Of a stretch of 64,000 nucleotides of DNA, positions 7,753 to 16,396 are shown one piece after another. The translations under genes and the position numbers were made by a program. The DNA is taken from assembly GCF_900105625.1 (NCBI RefSeq), contig NZ_FNSD01000001.1, positions 2,356,001 to 2,420,000 on the forward strand. The letters are read 5' to 3'. Below the pieces are notes generated by a model. It ran no database searches and was not told the DNA's origin. It saw only the letters and a program-made list of their open reading frames with translations. Origin of the DNA: Terriglobus roseus (GTDB taxonomy: Bacteria; Acidobacteriota; Terriglobia; Terriglobales; Acidobacteriaceae). Position 1 is the stretch's first letter. The number at the start of each line of letters is the position of its first letter.

Positions 7753-8432
7753 GTGTTCTCCAACGCACGTTCCAACTCCACCCTACCGTTCGTCACAAGA
7801 CGTCCATGTCCGGTCGCAATACAGACCATCCGACATTCCAATAAGCGACGTGCCGACGCATCCGCTAACTGGAAATCCCACGTTGCCATCTTCGGCAGCG
7901 GGAAGTACCAGGGCGGATTCGTAACCGGATGCAGGCCCCCAATGGAGGTCAGGGCGTCGCCCGCGAAGAGCGTGCCGTCTCGCTCATCCAGAAAACTCAT
8001 GTGCCCCGGTGTATGGCCCGGCGTACTGATGCAGCGCAGCGATCCGTAGAGTTCGCCATCGGTCAGCGTGTGTGTGGGCCTCGACTTCGCGCCGGGATAA
8101 CTGCCCTTCAGTTTGCCCTTCGGTTCGTCCGCCCGGAGCGTCATGTCCTTATGCAACAAAGGCGCTTCCCGTTCGCTGATCGCAACATCCACCCCGCCCA
8201 GCAAATCATGCAAGGCGTCCAGCGAACCGATGTGATCTCCGTGTGCGTGCGTCAGCAGAATGCGCCGGATTTCGCCGCCGAACTCCCGCGCGGCCGCTGC
8301 GATCTGCTTCGCGCAACCACCTACGGACGTATCGATCACCGTGAATCCATCAGCCTCGCGCAGCAGGTAACAGTTGGAAAAACCAAGGAAGGTGATCTGG
8401 CGGAGATTGTTGCTGTGCTGTGTGATTTTCAT
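7749..8432 (-). CDS. MBL-fold metallo-hydrolase
   Basis: This 227-residue metallo-beta-lactamase-fold hydrolase shows the metal-binding motif THAHGDH, then a downstream His in TPGHTPGH, an Asp in FAGDAL, and a final His in ATGHG, a full set of ligands. The start MKITQHSNN is chosen because the protein then opens directly with the MBL strand; an upstream extension of 36 codons is arginine-rich and unlikely. It belongs with glyoxalase-II/lactamase-B-like hydrolases of unassigned substrate. It has no signal peptide, so is probably cytoplasmic. It is convergent with the NTF2-like gene, with overlapping stops. Confidence 0.85.
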   Translation of the reverse strand: MKITQHSNNLRQITFLGFSNCYLLREADGFTVIDTSVGGCAKQIAAAAREFGGEIRRILLTHAHGDHIGSLDALHDLLGGVDVAISEREAPLLHKDMTLRADEPKGKLKGSYPGAKSRPTHTLTDGELYGSLRCISTPGHTPGHMSFLDERDGTLFAGDALTSIGGLHPVTNPPWYFPLPKMATWDFQLADASARRLLECRMVCIATGHGRLVTNGRVELERALENT

Positions 8433-8541
8433 CGCGATGCACCATACCGGTTCAATTCGAGCGAATCCAGAAGTAAGGATGCGAAGCGCGCGACGCGGTT
8501 TGTTTGGAACTCCGGATTCTGCGCCCTTCCAACGCCCCATA

Positions 8542-8571
8542 GAATCGTGAAGGCATGAATCGTGAAGGCAT
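8542..8571 (+). repeat. Perfect 15-bp tandem duplication over the trmJ start codon
   Basis: The unit GAATCGTGAAGGCAT is repeated twice without mismatch (8542-8556 and 8557-8571). The ATG used by the methyltransferase gene lies at the junction. The 15-bp length keeps frame, adding five codons at the N-terminus. Confidence 0.9.
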
Positions 8572-9298
8572 CAATGTAGACCCGCAAGGCCGCGTTGCAA
8601 TCGTTCTGGTGCGTGCGCGCAATCCGCTCAACATCGGCGCAGCCGCTCGCGCGATGAGTAACTTCGGCTTTGACGATCTGCGCGTGGTGAACGACTATGA
8701 CGTACCGTTCGCCGAGGCGCGGTCCGCAATCGATGCTGCCCCCGTGCTGGCCGCGGCGCGGCAGTTTGGCAGTGTGGCCGACGCCATCGCGGACTGCACA
8801 CTGGTCTTCGGCACAACAGCCCTGGGCGATCGCCGCCTGCAGCATCCCGTTGAACTGCTTCGCGACGCCGGACCACACGCACAGGCGGCGAGAATGGCTG
8901 GCGGCACCGTTGCCATCCTCTTCGGATCGGAGAAGACCGGCCTGTCCGCCGAGGAGATGAGCCACTGCCACCGCCTGCTCACCATCCCGATGCACCGCGG
9001 CGGCGTCTCCATGAACCTGGGCCAGGCCGTCGCCGTCTGCCTGTATGAACTGGCGCGCGATGGCGCCGCTCCGCGCACACTGCCGGAAGAAGCACGGCCC
9101 GCAACCGCTGCGGAACTGGCGCGTTATGAGACGCTTTTGCGCGAGGTGCTGGTTACCAGCGAGTACGACCGGCGCTTCCCCGGCAACATGGGCGAAGACG
9201 CTTTGCGTCGCCTTGTCCGAAGACTGGCTCTGCAGGGCGATGACGTGGAAGTGTGGCTGGGCATGTTACGCCAGGTGCTTTGGAAGCTTCGCCAGTAA
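8555..9298 (+). CDS. trmJ: TrmJ-like SPOUT RNA 2'-O-methyltransferase
   Basis: This 247-residue SpoU/TrmH-fold enzyme carries the three SPOUT motifs: VRARNPLNIGAAARAMSNFG near the N-terminus (about 18-37), LFGSEKTGLS (about 126), and IPMHRGGVSMNLGQAVAV (about 147). The layout, with a C-terminal helical extension after the trefoil-knot domain, fits TrmJ, which methylates position 32 of tRNAs. A different rRNA or tRNA target cannot be excluded from sequence. The start falls within a 15-bp tandem duplication, and GAAGG sits only one base before the ATG, an unusual initiation region. Confidence 0.82.
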   Translation: MNREGINVDPQGRVAIVLVRARNPLNIGAAARAMSNFGFDDLRVVNDYDVPFAEARSAIDAAPVLAAARQFGSVADAIADCTLVFGTTALGDRRLQHPVELLRDAGPHAQAARMAGGTVAILFGSEKTGLSAEEMSHCHRLLTIPMHRGGVSMNLGQAVAVCLYELARDGAAPRTLPEEARPATAAELARYETLLREVLVTSEYDRRFPGNMGEDALRRLVRRLALQGDDVEVWLGMLRQVLWKLRQ

Positions 9299-9327
9299 GC
9301 CGCTGATCGCTTGGTACACTCGCCAGC

Positions 9328-11766
9328 ATGAGACTTTCCCATGTGTCCGCCGTTCCGATGTTTCTTTTCGGGACGCTGCTCGTTGCACAACAAAAGGTAG
9401 TGACGACGGCGGACTACGCGCGCGCCGAGAGCCGTCTCTCCGGCACCACGGCCGAATTGATCGACCACGCGGTGGCGTCAGTGAATTGGCTGAAGACCAG
9501 CCCCGGCACTACCGGTCCCGATCGCTTCTGGTACCGCGACATGGTCGGCAGCAACAGCACCTTCATGCTTGTGGACGCCGCGCAGGGCAAGTCTACGCAG
9601 GCGTTCGACCATGCCCGCATGGCATCGGCGCTGAATGCTGCGGGAATCCGCAATGCCTCGCCGGTTCATCTGCCCATCACCGAGATGGAGTTTGCGGACG
9701 GGGACAAAACTGCCGTCGTAACCGTCAGCGCGGAACGCTATCGTTGCGACCTGACGGCCTATGCCTGCGCCAAGCAGCCGATTCCGCTAGCCCGCCAGCA
9801 GGGCTCGAATGGAACAACGCCGCTGACGGGCGGGAACTCTGCAGCCGTGGATAGCCGTGCAACACAATCGCCGCTGGGGCCCGGCCATGACAAGGCAGTG
9901 GTATCCCCGGATGGCAAACGTGCTGTCTTCATTCGCAACTGGAATCTATGGGTCGTCGACACAGGCACCGGCGAAGAGAAGCAGTTGACGACAGACGGCG
10001 TCGAGAACTACGGCTACGCTACCGACAACGCCGGCTGGACTCACAGCGATCGCGCTGTCGTGGTGTGGTCTCCCGACTCGAAGATGGTGGCCACCTTCCA
10101 GCAGGACCAGCGCAAGACCGGGATGATGTATCTGGTCACCACCAACGTCGGCCATCCTTCGCTACAGGCCTGGAAATACCCCTTCGCCGGCGACAAGGAT
10201 GTCACCATGATCGAGCGCGTGATCATCGATACGGACAAGGCCGTTGTGACACGACTGCAGATGCCAGCGGACGAGCACCGCTCGACACTCTGCGATGACA
10301 TCAGCTGCCGGGGCGGCGGTTGGGATGATGTGCAGTGGGCAGCAGATGGGAAGACCCTGGCGTTTGTCTCCACGTCACGCGACCATCGCAAGGAAGATCT
10401 GCGGATGGCCGATGTCGCTACCGGCAAGGTTCGCGATGTTCTGCACGAAGAGGTGCCGACTTATTTTGAGAGCGGCGCCGGCCGCGTCAACTGGCGCTAC
10501 CTGTCCAAGCGTAATGAAATTCTCTGGTTCAGCGAACGCAGCGACTGGGGCCAGCTTTACCTGTACGACGCGGGCACCGGTCAACTCAAGCATCCGGTCA
10601 CCACCGGCGACTGGAACGTCGCGCAGGTGATGCGCGTCGATGAGGTGACAGGCGACATCCTGCTGCAGGGCGTGGGCCACGAGAAAGGCTGGGATCCGTA
10701 CTACGCCGCGCTGTATCGCACGAACCTGGAGGGCGGACCAGTTCGTCTGCTGACACCGGAGAACAGCAACCACAGCCCCAAGCTGAGCGCTGACGGTAAA
10801 TATTTTGTCGACACCTTCAGCACCACGCAGGTGCCGCCGGTGACGGTGCTGCGCGATACCGAGGGTCGACAGATTGCTGAGATCGCGAAGACCGATATCG
10901 CACGCCTGAAGGCATCGGGATGGAAGGCTCCGGAGAGCTTCACGGTGAAGGCTCGTGACGGCAAGACCGATCTGTACGGCATCATGTTCAAGCCGTCGAA
11001 CTTCGATCCCAAGAAGAAATACCCGATCATCAACTACATCTATCCCGGACCGCAGACCGGCTCGGTGGGCTCGCGTTCGTTTGCTCCATTGCCGGGAGAT
11101 GAAGCGAGTCTTGCACGCACGCGCGGCTATAACGCCGGTCTCGCGGAACTTGGATTCATCGTGGTGTCGATCGACGGCATGGGAACACCGGGCCGCTCGA
11201 AGAAGTTTCATGATGCGTACTTCGGCAATCTCGGCGACAACACACTGCCGGATCAGATCGCCGGCATGAAGGAGCTTGCAGCGAAATACTCCTGGATCGA
11301 TCTCAGCCATGTCGGTATCTGGGGCCATAGTGGCGGCGGCTATGCCACGGCGGACGCGATGTTCCGGTATCCCGAGTTCTTCAAGGTGGGCTGGTCTGAG
11401 AGCGGCAATCACGACAATCGTAACTACGAAGACGACTGGGCCGAGAAGTGGATTGGCGTGAGCGATGCCACCACCAGGCAGGCCTACGAAGATCAGGCCA
11501 ACCAGTCCCTTGCAAGCCACCTGACAGGCAAGCTGATGCTGACGCACGGCACGACCGACGACAACGTCCCGCCAACAAACACCTTGCTGGTGGTGGATGC
11601 GCTGATGCGCGCCGGGAAAGACTTCGATCTGCTGATGATCCCTAACTCGCGTCACGGTTACGGTGACGCAACACCCTACATCTCGCGCCGGCGCTGGGAC
11701 TATTTTGTGACCAACCTGATGGGGGCCACGCCGCCGAAGGAATACCACTTCAAGTCACCTCAGTAA
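9328..11766 (+). CDS. S9 family prolyl oligopeptidase, DPP-IV type
   Basis: This 812-residue exported serine peptidase has an N-terminal signal, a DPP-IV-type beta-propeller (about 60-540; WVVDTGTGEEKQL, VVWSPDSKMVATF) and an alpha/beta-hydrolase domain. The catalytic triad is visible: Ser668 in GHSGGG, Asp744 or Asp745 in HGTTDDNVPP, and His776 in NSRHGYG. The family cleaves dipeptides, often after proline, from peptide N-termini. It follows trmJ by 29 bp on the same strand and ends at a strong bidirectional hairpin. It fits a proteolytic, scavenging lifestyle together with the M1 aminopeptidase at 38.6 kb. Confidence 0.92.
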   Translation: MRLSHVSAVPMFLFGTLLVAQQKVVTTADYARAESRLSGTTAELIDHAVASVNWLKTSPGTTGPDRFWYRDMVGSNSTFMLVDAAQGKSTQAFDHARMASALNAAGIRNASPVHLPITEMEFADGDKTAVVTVSAERYRCDLTAYACAKQPIPLARQQGSNGTTPLTGGNSAAVDSRATQSPLGPGHDKAVVSPDGKRAVFIRNWNLWVVDTGTGEEKQLTTDGVENYGYATDNAGWTHSDRAVVVWSPDSKMVATFQQDQRKTGMMYLVTTNVGHPSLQAWKYPFAGDKDVTMIERVIIDTDKAVVTRLQMPADEHRSTLCDDISCRGGGWDDVQWAADGKTLAFVSTSRDHRKEDLRMADVATGKVRDVLHEEVPTYFESGAGRVNWRYLSKRNEILWFSERSDWGQLYLYDAGTGQLKHPVTTGDWNVAQVMRVDEVTGDILLQGVGHEKGWDPYYAALYRTNLEGGPVRLLTPENSNHSPKLSADGKYFVDTFSTTQVPPVTVLRDTEGRQIAEIAKTDIARLKASGWKAPESFTVKARDGKTDLYGIMFKPSNFDPKKKYPIINYIYPGPQTGSVGSRSFAPLPGDEASLARTRGYNAGLAELGFIVVSIDGMGTPGRSKKFHDAYFGNLGDNTLPDQIAGMKELAAKYSWIDLSHVGIWGHSGGGYATADAMFRYPEFFKVGWSESGNHDNRNYEDDWAEKWIGVSDATTRQAYEDQANQSLASHLTGKLMLTHGTTDDNVPPTNTLLVVDALMRAGKDFDLLMIPNSRHGYGDATPYISRRRWDYFVTNLMGATPPKEYHFKSPQ

Positions 11767-11778
11767 CGACGACAAAAA

Positions 11779-11805
11779 GGCGGCGGAGCCAATGGCTCCG
11801 CCGCC
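11779..11805. terminator. Bidirectional terminator hairpin
   Basis: A perfect 12-bp GC-rich stem (GGCGGCGGAGCC / GGCTCCGCCGCC) with a 3-nt loop lies between the convergent S9 peptidase and lipoprotein genes. An A-run precedes it and a TCTT follows, so it could serve both strands. Confidence 0.85.
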
Positions 11806-11823
11806 TCTTGCGTTGCAGAAGAG

Positions 11824-12462
11824 CTACTGCACGATGCCGCTGTCGCCGGTCGCGCCCTTGGCCACGGGCTGCATCTTCCAGCCATCACTGGTCAGTACCA
11901 GCGTTGCCTTGCCGTTGTTGGTGGCGGTTAACGCGGTGCGCAACTGCGGAAACGCATTCTGCGTCTCTGCTGCCTGCGCCCAGTCCTTCACATCACCCAG
12001 CGTGTAGGTGTAGTTGACCGTGGTGGTGGCACCGGGCTCGGTCCCCGCGGGCGTGTTGCTCACGATGTCCTTCACCTTGCGGTGTGCGTAGCAGAAATTG
12101 CCATAGCCAGGCTGGTTCACATTCGGAGTCCAGTTGGTGCGGCCCTTGTCGGTGAGGTCGTAGCTGTTGGCCTCTTTTTTCAGCACCAGCAGCTTTGTCT
12201 TCTCGACTGGGGTGCGCGACAGCAGCCCCTGATCGACCAGCGCGTCAAAGGGCATCACCTTGGTCGCATCGTCCTTGTCATGCTGCTGCGGCATCTGGAT
12301 GGGATCGGGCCACAAGCACTCCGGCCACTGGTCGTAATAGCCGTTGATCGCCGACTTCAGGTTGCTGCTCGTGTCCTTTGGCTGCTTGCAACCAGTGGTG
12401 ACCAGAAGGGAGGTGGCAGCGAGTGCCACACACAATTGCAGATTAATTCTCATACTCTTCAA
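11824..12462 (-). CDS. Hypothetical lipoprotein
   Basis: The 212-residue protein has a signal peptide and a lipobox, LVTTGC (Cys at about residue 25), so it should be lipid-anchored. The rest is soluble; I do not recognise the domain. A Trp/Pro-rich stretch (YYDQWPECLWPDPIQ) and a cysteine at about residue 124 stand out. Its upstream neighbour is divergent (the DtxR-type regulator), so their promoters share 150 bp; the palindrome there might affect both. Function not assigned. Confidence 0.7.
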   Translation of the reverse strand: MKSMRINLQLCVALAATSLLVTTGCKQPKDTSSNLKSAINGYYDQWPECLWPDPIQMPQQHDKDDATKVMPFDALVDQGLLSRTPVEKTKLLVLKKEANSYDLTDKGRTNWTPNVNQPGYGNFCYAHRKVKDIVSNTPAGTEPGATTTVNYTYTLGDVKDWAQAAETQNAFPQLRTALTATNNGKATLVLTSDGWKMQPVAKGATGDSGIVQ

Positions 12463-12584
12463 CTCCAGGGCTTGTGTGAGCCCTCAATTCCGCTCACGCC
12501 TGCGATATAGATGCTTGCTCAAAGCAGTTCCGCCGCCCGGCCCGGTGGCTGCGCAGATTGATATGGTGCACATCCGGACGTCGG

Positions 12585-12600
12585 CTTAGGCTAGCCTTAG
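12585..12600. promoter_or_regulatory. DtxR/IdeR-box-like operator
   Basis: CTTAGGCTAGCCTTAG is a near-perfect palindrome ending 12 bp before the TTG start of the DtxR/MntR-type regulator. It resembles the DtxR/IdeR consensus half-site TTAGG...CCTAA. Position and sequence suggest autoregulation, and possibly control of the divergent lipoprotein gene. Inference; not tested. Confidence 0.6.
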
Positions 12601-12612
12601 GGAGGAGAGCAA

Positions 12613-13119
12613 TTGAGCACGTTGGCCGTCAAGGCAAAATCCGGAACAACGCCGACACGGACGAGCGAGTCGATCGACGACTACCTCAAGGCAGTTTTCA
12701 CCCTGGGCGGAGATGAGCAGCGCCGCATCGGCAGCTCAGAACTTGCCGTACGTCTGCACGTCGCACCCGCCTCCGTAACCAACATGCTGCAGAAGCTGGC
12801 CGCCGAGCGCAAGCCGATGATCGAGTACGAGCGCGGCCGGGGTGTCCGCCTCTCCCTCTCCGGCAGGCGCCGTGCACTGGAGATCGTGCGGCATCATCGC
12901 CTGATCGAAACCTTTCTGTTCGAGATTCTGGGCTATCCCATCGAAGACCTGCACGATGAAGCTGAGAAGCTGGAACACTTCATCTCGGAGCACTTCGAAC
13001 AGCGCATCGCTGCGAAGCTAGGGCATCCTGATACCGACCCGCACGGCCACTGCATTCCTGCGCTGGACGGCACCATGCCGGCGCGTCACGGCGTCAGCTG
13101 CCGCTGCGGTCTGGACTAG
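12613..13119 (+). CDS. DtxR/MntR-family metal-dependent transcription regulator
   Basis: The 168-residue protein has a winged helix (about 18-80; SSELAVRLHVAPASVTNMLQKL is the recognition region) and a metal-binding dimerisation domain (about 81-150). In DLHDEAEKLEH the residue aligned with DtxR/IdeR Cys102 is Glu, as in Mn-sensing MntR proteins. GHPDTDPHGHCIP is the family block after it. There is no SH3-like third domain, and the C-terminus ends in an unusual CRC (SCRCGLD). The start is TTG with a strong SD (GGGAGGAG). No Mn or Fe transporter lies in the window. A palindrome at 12585-12600 suggests autoregulation. Confidence 0.88.
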   Translation: MSTLAVKAKSGTTPTRTSESIDDYLKAVFTLGGDEQRRIGSSELAVRLHVAPASVTNMLQKLAAERKPMIEYERGRGVRLSLSGRRRALEIVRHHRLIETFLFEILGYPIEDLHDEAEKLEHFISEHFEQRIAAKLGHPDTDPHGHCIPALDGTMPARHGVSCRCGLD

Positions 13120-13147
13120 AAATCCGTCGGAAACAGATGCAACACAC

Positions 13148-14500
13148 CTACATGTAATCCACGCCATACTGCACAGGAATCTGCGTAAAGGCAATCCGCG
13201 TGGGGGCCGAATCGCGCGCGGGCAGCATCCCTGCGAAGTGCAGCGTGGTGTGGCCGTACTTCAGGTTCAGCTTGTCCAGCGTGCGAGACAGTTGGCCGCG
13301 ATTGTCCGCATCCGCAAACAGTGTTGGCTGCTGTTCACTCTCCGGGATCAGCCTCCCCAGCGTGACACCAACAAAGAACGGGCGTTGAAATTCGGGGCCC
13401 CTGGGTTGCTGCGACCATAGCTTCTGCAACGCCTCCAGCAGCGATAGCGTGTCCTGGCAGGTCGGAAAGCGCGCCTCCATGCCCCATGCATCGTGCTTGA
13501 TACCGCTCTGATGGTGTCGAACTTTGCTGCGGCCCTCAGCCTCCTGCCGGTTGAGCTGATAACGGATCGTCAGTCCCAGGGACGCCGTTGCAAGCTTCTC
13601 CATCCGAAGTCGCATCGCGGCCTTGTGCAACAGCTTGTGAGCAATGGCCCACGATCCCTCCGGCGAACGATGATCCGGGCCCAGCACGTGCGAGTGGCCC
13701 AGAGACTTCTGCATCTCGTTGGGCAGCGGCGCGCCATCATCGCCCGTGTCGTGTCCGCGCAGCCAGTGATACAGCCGGTCGCCCCACACGGAGTTCCACA
13801 GCTTGTGCATGCCCTCGCGGTCCAGCTCCAGCAACTGCGGCATCGTTGTGATGCCCTTCCTGATCAGCATCTGCTCGGTCTTCGCGCCGACGCCGGGCAG
13901 GTCGCGCAGTTCCAGGTGCGTCAGCGCGCGCGGCAACTGCGACGGCAACAGGCCGATCAGGCCATCCGGCTTCTGCATGTCGCTGGCGATCTTTGCCAGG
14001 TAGCGATTTGGAGCCATCCCGATCGAGCAGCGAAGCGTATCGCCCACATCGTCATAGATAGCCTGCTTGATGTCGAGCGCGATGCGGCGTGCGAGCGGTG
14101 GTTCCCGTTCGCGCCCCATCAGCTGACAGGTGACTTCATCAATCGACGGGATGTGGGCCACCGGACAAACCCGCTCCACCGCGGCGTGGATGCGGTGCGA
14201 GTATTCGGCATAGGTGCTGTGATCGCCCTGGACCATGATGATGTCAGGGCAGATCTTCTTCATGTCTCCGACACGCGTGCCAGTCTTGATGCCCAGCGCC
14301 TTCGCCTCATAGCTGGCCGCAATAGCCACGGTCGTATCCGCAAAGGTGGGCACCACGGCCAGCGGGCGATTGCGATATTCAGGATGGATCTGCTGTTCGA
14401 CGGACGCAAAGAAGCTATTCAGATCCACGTGCAGGAAGCTGAAGCGGTCGTCTGCCGCTGGGATTCGATGGTCACTCGCGAAAGGGTCAGCAGCGGACAT
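13148..14500 (-). CDS. Y-family (DinB/Pol IV-like) DNA polymerase
   Basis: This 450-residue translesion polymerase shows the palm motifs: FLHVDLNSFFASVEQ (first catalytic Asp), an SIDEVT block (catalytic Asp-Glu), and GMAPNRYLAKIASDMQKPDG. A helix-hairpin-helix follows (LRDLPGVGAKTEQMLIRKGI). The little-finger domain is longer and more divergent than in Pol IV, and the protein lacks an obvious C-terminal beta-clamp motif, so I call it Y-family rather than dinB. An upstream start 12 codons earlier exists; MSAADPF is preferred as the more natural N-terminus. It is probably SOS- or stress-related, but I see no clear LexA box. Confidence 0.85.
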   Translation of the reverse strand: MSAADPFASDHRIPAADDRFSFLHVDLNSFFASVEQQIHPEYRNRPLAVVPTFADTTVAIAASYEAKALGIKTGTRVGDMKKICPDIIMVQGDHSTYAEYSHRIHAAVERVCPVAHIPSIDEVTCQLMGREREPPLARRIALDIKQAIYDDVGDTLRCSIGMAPNRYLAKIASDMQKPDGLIGLLPSQLPRALTHLELRDLPGVGAKTEQMLIRKGITTMPQLLELDREGMHKLWNSVWGDRLYHWLRGHDTGDDGAPLPNEMQKSLGHSHVLGPDHRSPEGSWAIAHKLLHKAAMRLRMEKLATASLGLTIRYQLNRQEAEGRSKVRHHQSGIKHDAWGMEARFPTCQDTLSLLEALQKLWSQQPRGPEFQRPFFVGVTLGRLIPESEQQPTLFADADNRGQLSRTLDKLNLKYGHTTLHFAGMLPARDSAPTRIAFTQIPVQYGVDYM

Positions 14501-14582
14501 GGCGTTGCCCCATTCTACCGCCTGGATTCGCCGCATCTTCGCTTTGTATGCTGCCGAAGAGCGGCGCGCTTACCATGGGGAG

Positions 14583-15485
14583 ATGGTCGCATGCGTGGTG
14601 GTGAACTGGAACGGCTGGCGCGATACGATCGCGTGCCTCCGCACGCTTACAGAACAAACGGTGCCGCTTGAGGTCATCGTCGTCGACAACGGCTCGAGCA
14701 ATGACTCCGTCGCCCGGATCAAAGCCTTCCTGGCAGAAGTGGCGCATTGCCAGGTATCAATTACGCTGATCGAACATACGGAAAACGGCGGCTTCGCCAA
14801 AGGCACCAACATTGGCATCCGCGTCGCCATGGAGCGCGATGCAGAGTTCGTCTGGCTCCTGAACAACGATACGGAATGCCCACCGGACACGCTCGCCAAG
14901 CTGCTGCGCGAGGCAGGCGGAAATCCCGGTATCGGCATTGTGGGAAGTGTCCTGTACTACCATCACGATCCAACCAAGGTGCAGGCCTGGAGCGGTGGCC
15001 GCATCAATCCATTGCTTGGTACCAGCATCCATTACTACGCGCCGACCGAGCAGATCCGCCACTCCTACACGACCTTCGCAAGTGTCCTGATTCGCACCGC
15101 AGTACTGCGCCAGATCGGGCTGCTGTATGAGGGGTTCTTCATGTATTACGACGACTCGGACCTATGCCTGCGCATGGAGCGCACCCCCTGGAAGATCGCC
15201 GTAGCGGCCGACACCGCGGTGCTTCACAAAGAGAGCGCGAGCACGGACGGTCCGCGAAATCCCTTCATGGAAAAGACCATCGCCGTCTCCGGGATGCGGT
15301 TCCTGCGGATGCACTCACCATTCTTCGCGCTTTCGCTACCGCTCTTTCTCGGGATCAAGCTCCTGAACCGAGCTCGTCGTGGCGAGTGGGCTGCCTGTCG
15401 CGCGGTCCTCGTAGCAATCGCAGAGTTCAGCCGCACCCCTTTGCCACCACCACCTATTCCCGAAATGACACGCCCGAATCGCTAA
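14583..15485 (+). CDS. Family 2 glycosyltransferase
   Basis: This 300-residue GT-A enzyme starts with ACVVVNWNGWRDTIACLRTL and has EVIVVDNGSSNDS (nucleotide-binding Asp) and the metal-binding WLLNNDTE. A later D in YYDDSDLCLRME is the likely acceptor-side acidic residue. It resembles rhamnosyl- or related glycan transferases; the sugar is not deducible. The start has an SD (GGGGAG) directly upstream; a longer frame through the divergent polymerase gene is not supported. It is followed by a 2OG-Fe(II) oxygenase after 42 bp, so the two may act on one surface glycan or metabolite. A hydrophobic stretch near the C-terminus (FFALSLPLFLGIKLL) may touch the membrane. Confidence 0.85.
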   Translation: MVACVVVNWNGWRDTIACLRTLTEQTVPLEVIVVDNGSSNDSVARIKAFLAEVAHCQVSITLIEHTENGGFAKGTNIGIRVAMERDAEFVWLLNNDTECPPDTLAKLLREAGGNPGIGIVGSVLYYHHDPTKVQAWSGGRINPLLGTSIHYYAPTEQIRHSYTTFASVLIRTAVLRQIGLLYEGFFMYYDDSDLCLRMERTPWKIAVAADTAVLHKESASTDGPRNPFMEKTIAVSGMRFLRMHSPFFALSLPLFLGIKLLNRARRGEWAACRAVLVAIAEFSRTPLPPPPIPEMTRPNR

Positions 15486-15527
15486 AAGACAGAAAAGCAG
15501 TCGGCTTCACGCCGGACTCGTCCGATC

Positions 15528-16334
15528 ATGGAGTGGATGACGTCCTCGTTCCTCCGCTCAGATATTGATTTTGATTCGCTTGTGCCAGCCTTCAATCGCG
15601 GCAATCCCTTCCGTCACGTCATCATCGACAATTTCTTTCACGAGGATGTAGCGCAGCGACTTGCCGAGGAATTCCCGGCATTCGACGGACCTGCCTGGTC
15701 GGTGTATCACAATCCCATCGAGATCAAGAAGGCGCTCAACCACTGGGATCGCTTTCCAAAGACGACCTATGCTGCCTTCAGCTTTCTGAACTCCAAAGAG
15801 TTTGTCGCCGAGATGGCAAAGCTTGCGAACCTTCCTCTGTCGGCCGACCCCGGCCTGCACGGCGGCGGCTGGCATGCCCATGCGCAGGGCGGCAAGTTGA
15901 ACGCGCACCTGGACTATTCCATCCATCCGAAGCTGGGCAAAGAACGCATTCTGAACCTGATCATCTACATCACGCCCGACTGGAAAGAAGAGTGGAACGG
16001 CGCGCTTGGGCTTTGGAAAGATGACAGCGGGGCCCCTGGCGAACTGGTTCGGCGCATTCCAAACCTATTTAATCGCGCCGTGATCTTCGACACGTCCCAA
16101 AAGTCCTGGCATGGACTGCCGGACCCGGTGGAATCACCCAAAGAAAAGGTCCGCAACAGCATGGCCGTGTATTACCTGTGCGAGCCACGCAAAGAAGCCA
16201 GCGACCGCGGTCGCGCTCTATTTGCACCCCATGGAGCCCAGGCCAACGACCCTGAGGTGCTCGAACTGATCAGGAAACGCAGCCAGGTCACGACGTCGGG
16301 ATCGGTGTACCGCACGGGCGAAGAACAGAGCTAG
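15528..16334 (+). CDS. 2-oxoglutarate/Fe(II)-dependent oxygenase (prolyl-hydroxylase-like)
   Basis: This 268-residue protein has a double-stranded beta-helix oxygenase core. The iron ligands are visible as His/Asp in NAHLDYSIH (about residue 125) and a distal His in SWHGLPDP (about 191), with an Arg in VRNSMAVYY (about 210) for 2-oxoglutarate. It resembles the SM-20/P4H-type family, which hydroxylates proteins or small molecules. The start may alternatively be the ATG three codons downstream (MTSSFLRS). The close upstream GT2 gene on the same strand suggests joint action, and a strong terminator follows. Confidence 0.82.
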   Translation: MEWMTSSFLRSDIDFDSLVPAFNRGNPFRHVIIDNFFHEDVAQRLAEEFPAFDGPAWSVYHNPIEIKKALNHWDRFPKTTYAAFSFLNSKEFVAEMAKLANLPLSADPGLHGGGWHAHAQGGKLNAHLDYSIHPKLGKERILNLIIYITPDWKEEWNGALGLWKDDSGAPGELVRRIPNLFNRAVIFDTSQKSWHGLPDPVESPKEKVRNSMAVYYLCEPRKEASDRGRALFAPHGAQANDPEVLELIRKRSQVTTSGSVYRTGEEQS

Positions 16335-16361
16335 CGAGACCCACATCGCAATGCATTCCCA

Positions 16362-16396
16362 GAACGGGGAGCCTTAATGCTCCCCGTTCTTTTGTG
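16362..16396 (+). terminator. Rho-independent terminator
   Basis: A 12-bp stem (AGAACGGGGAGC / GCTCCCCGTTCT) with a 6-nt loop is followed by TTTTG. It lies 27 bp after the 2OG-oxygenase stop. Confidence 0.9.

Noticed and set aside
10375-11748. 457-codon minus-strand frame
   Set aside because: Antisense to the S9 peptidase with its full catalytic triad; no family signal.
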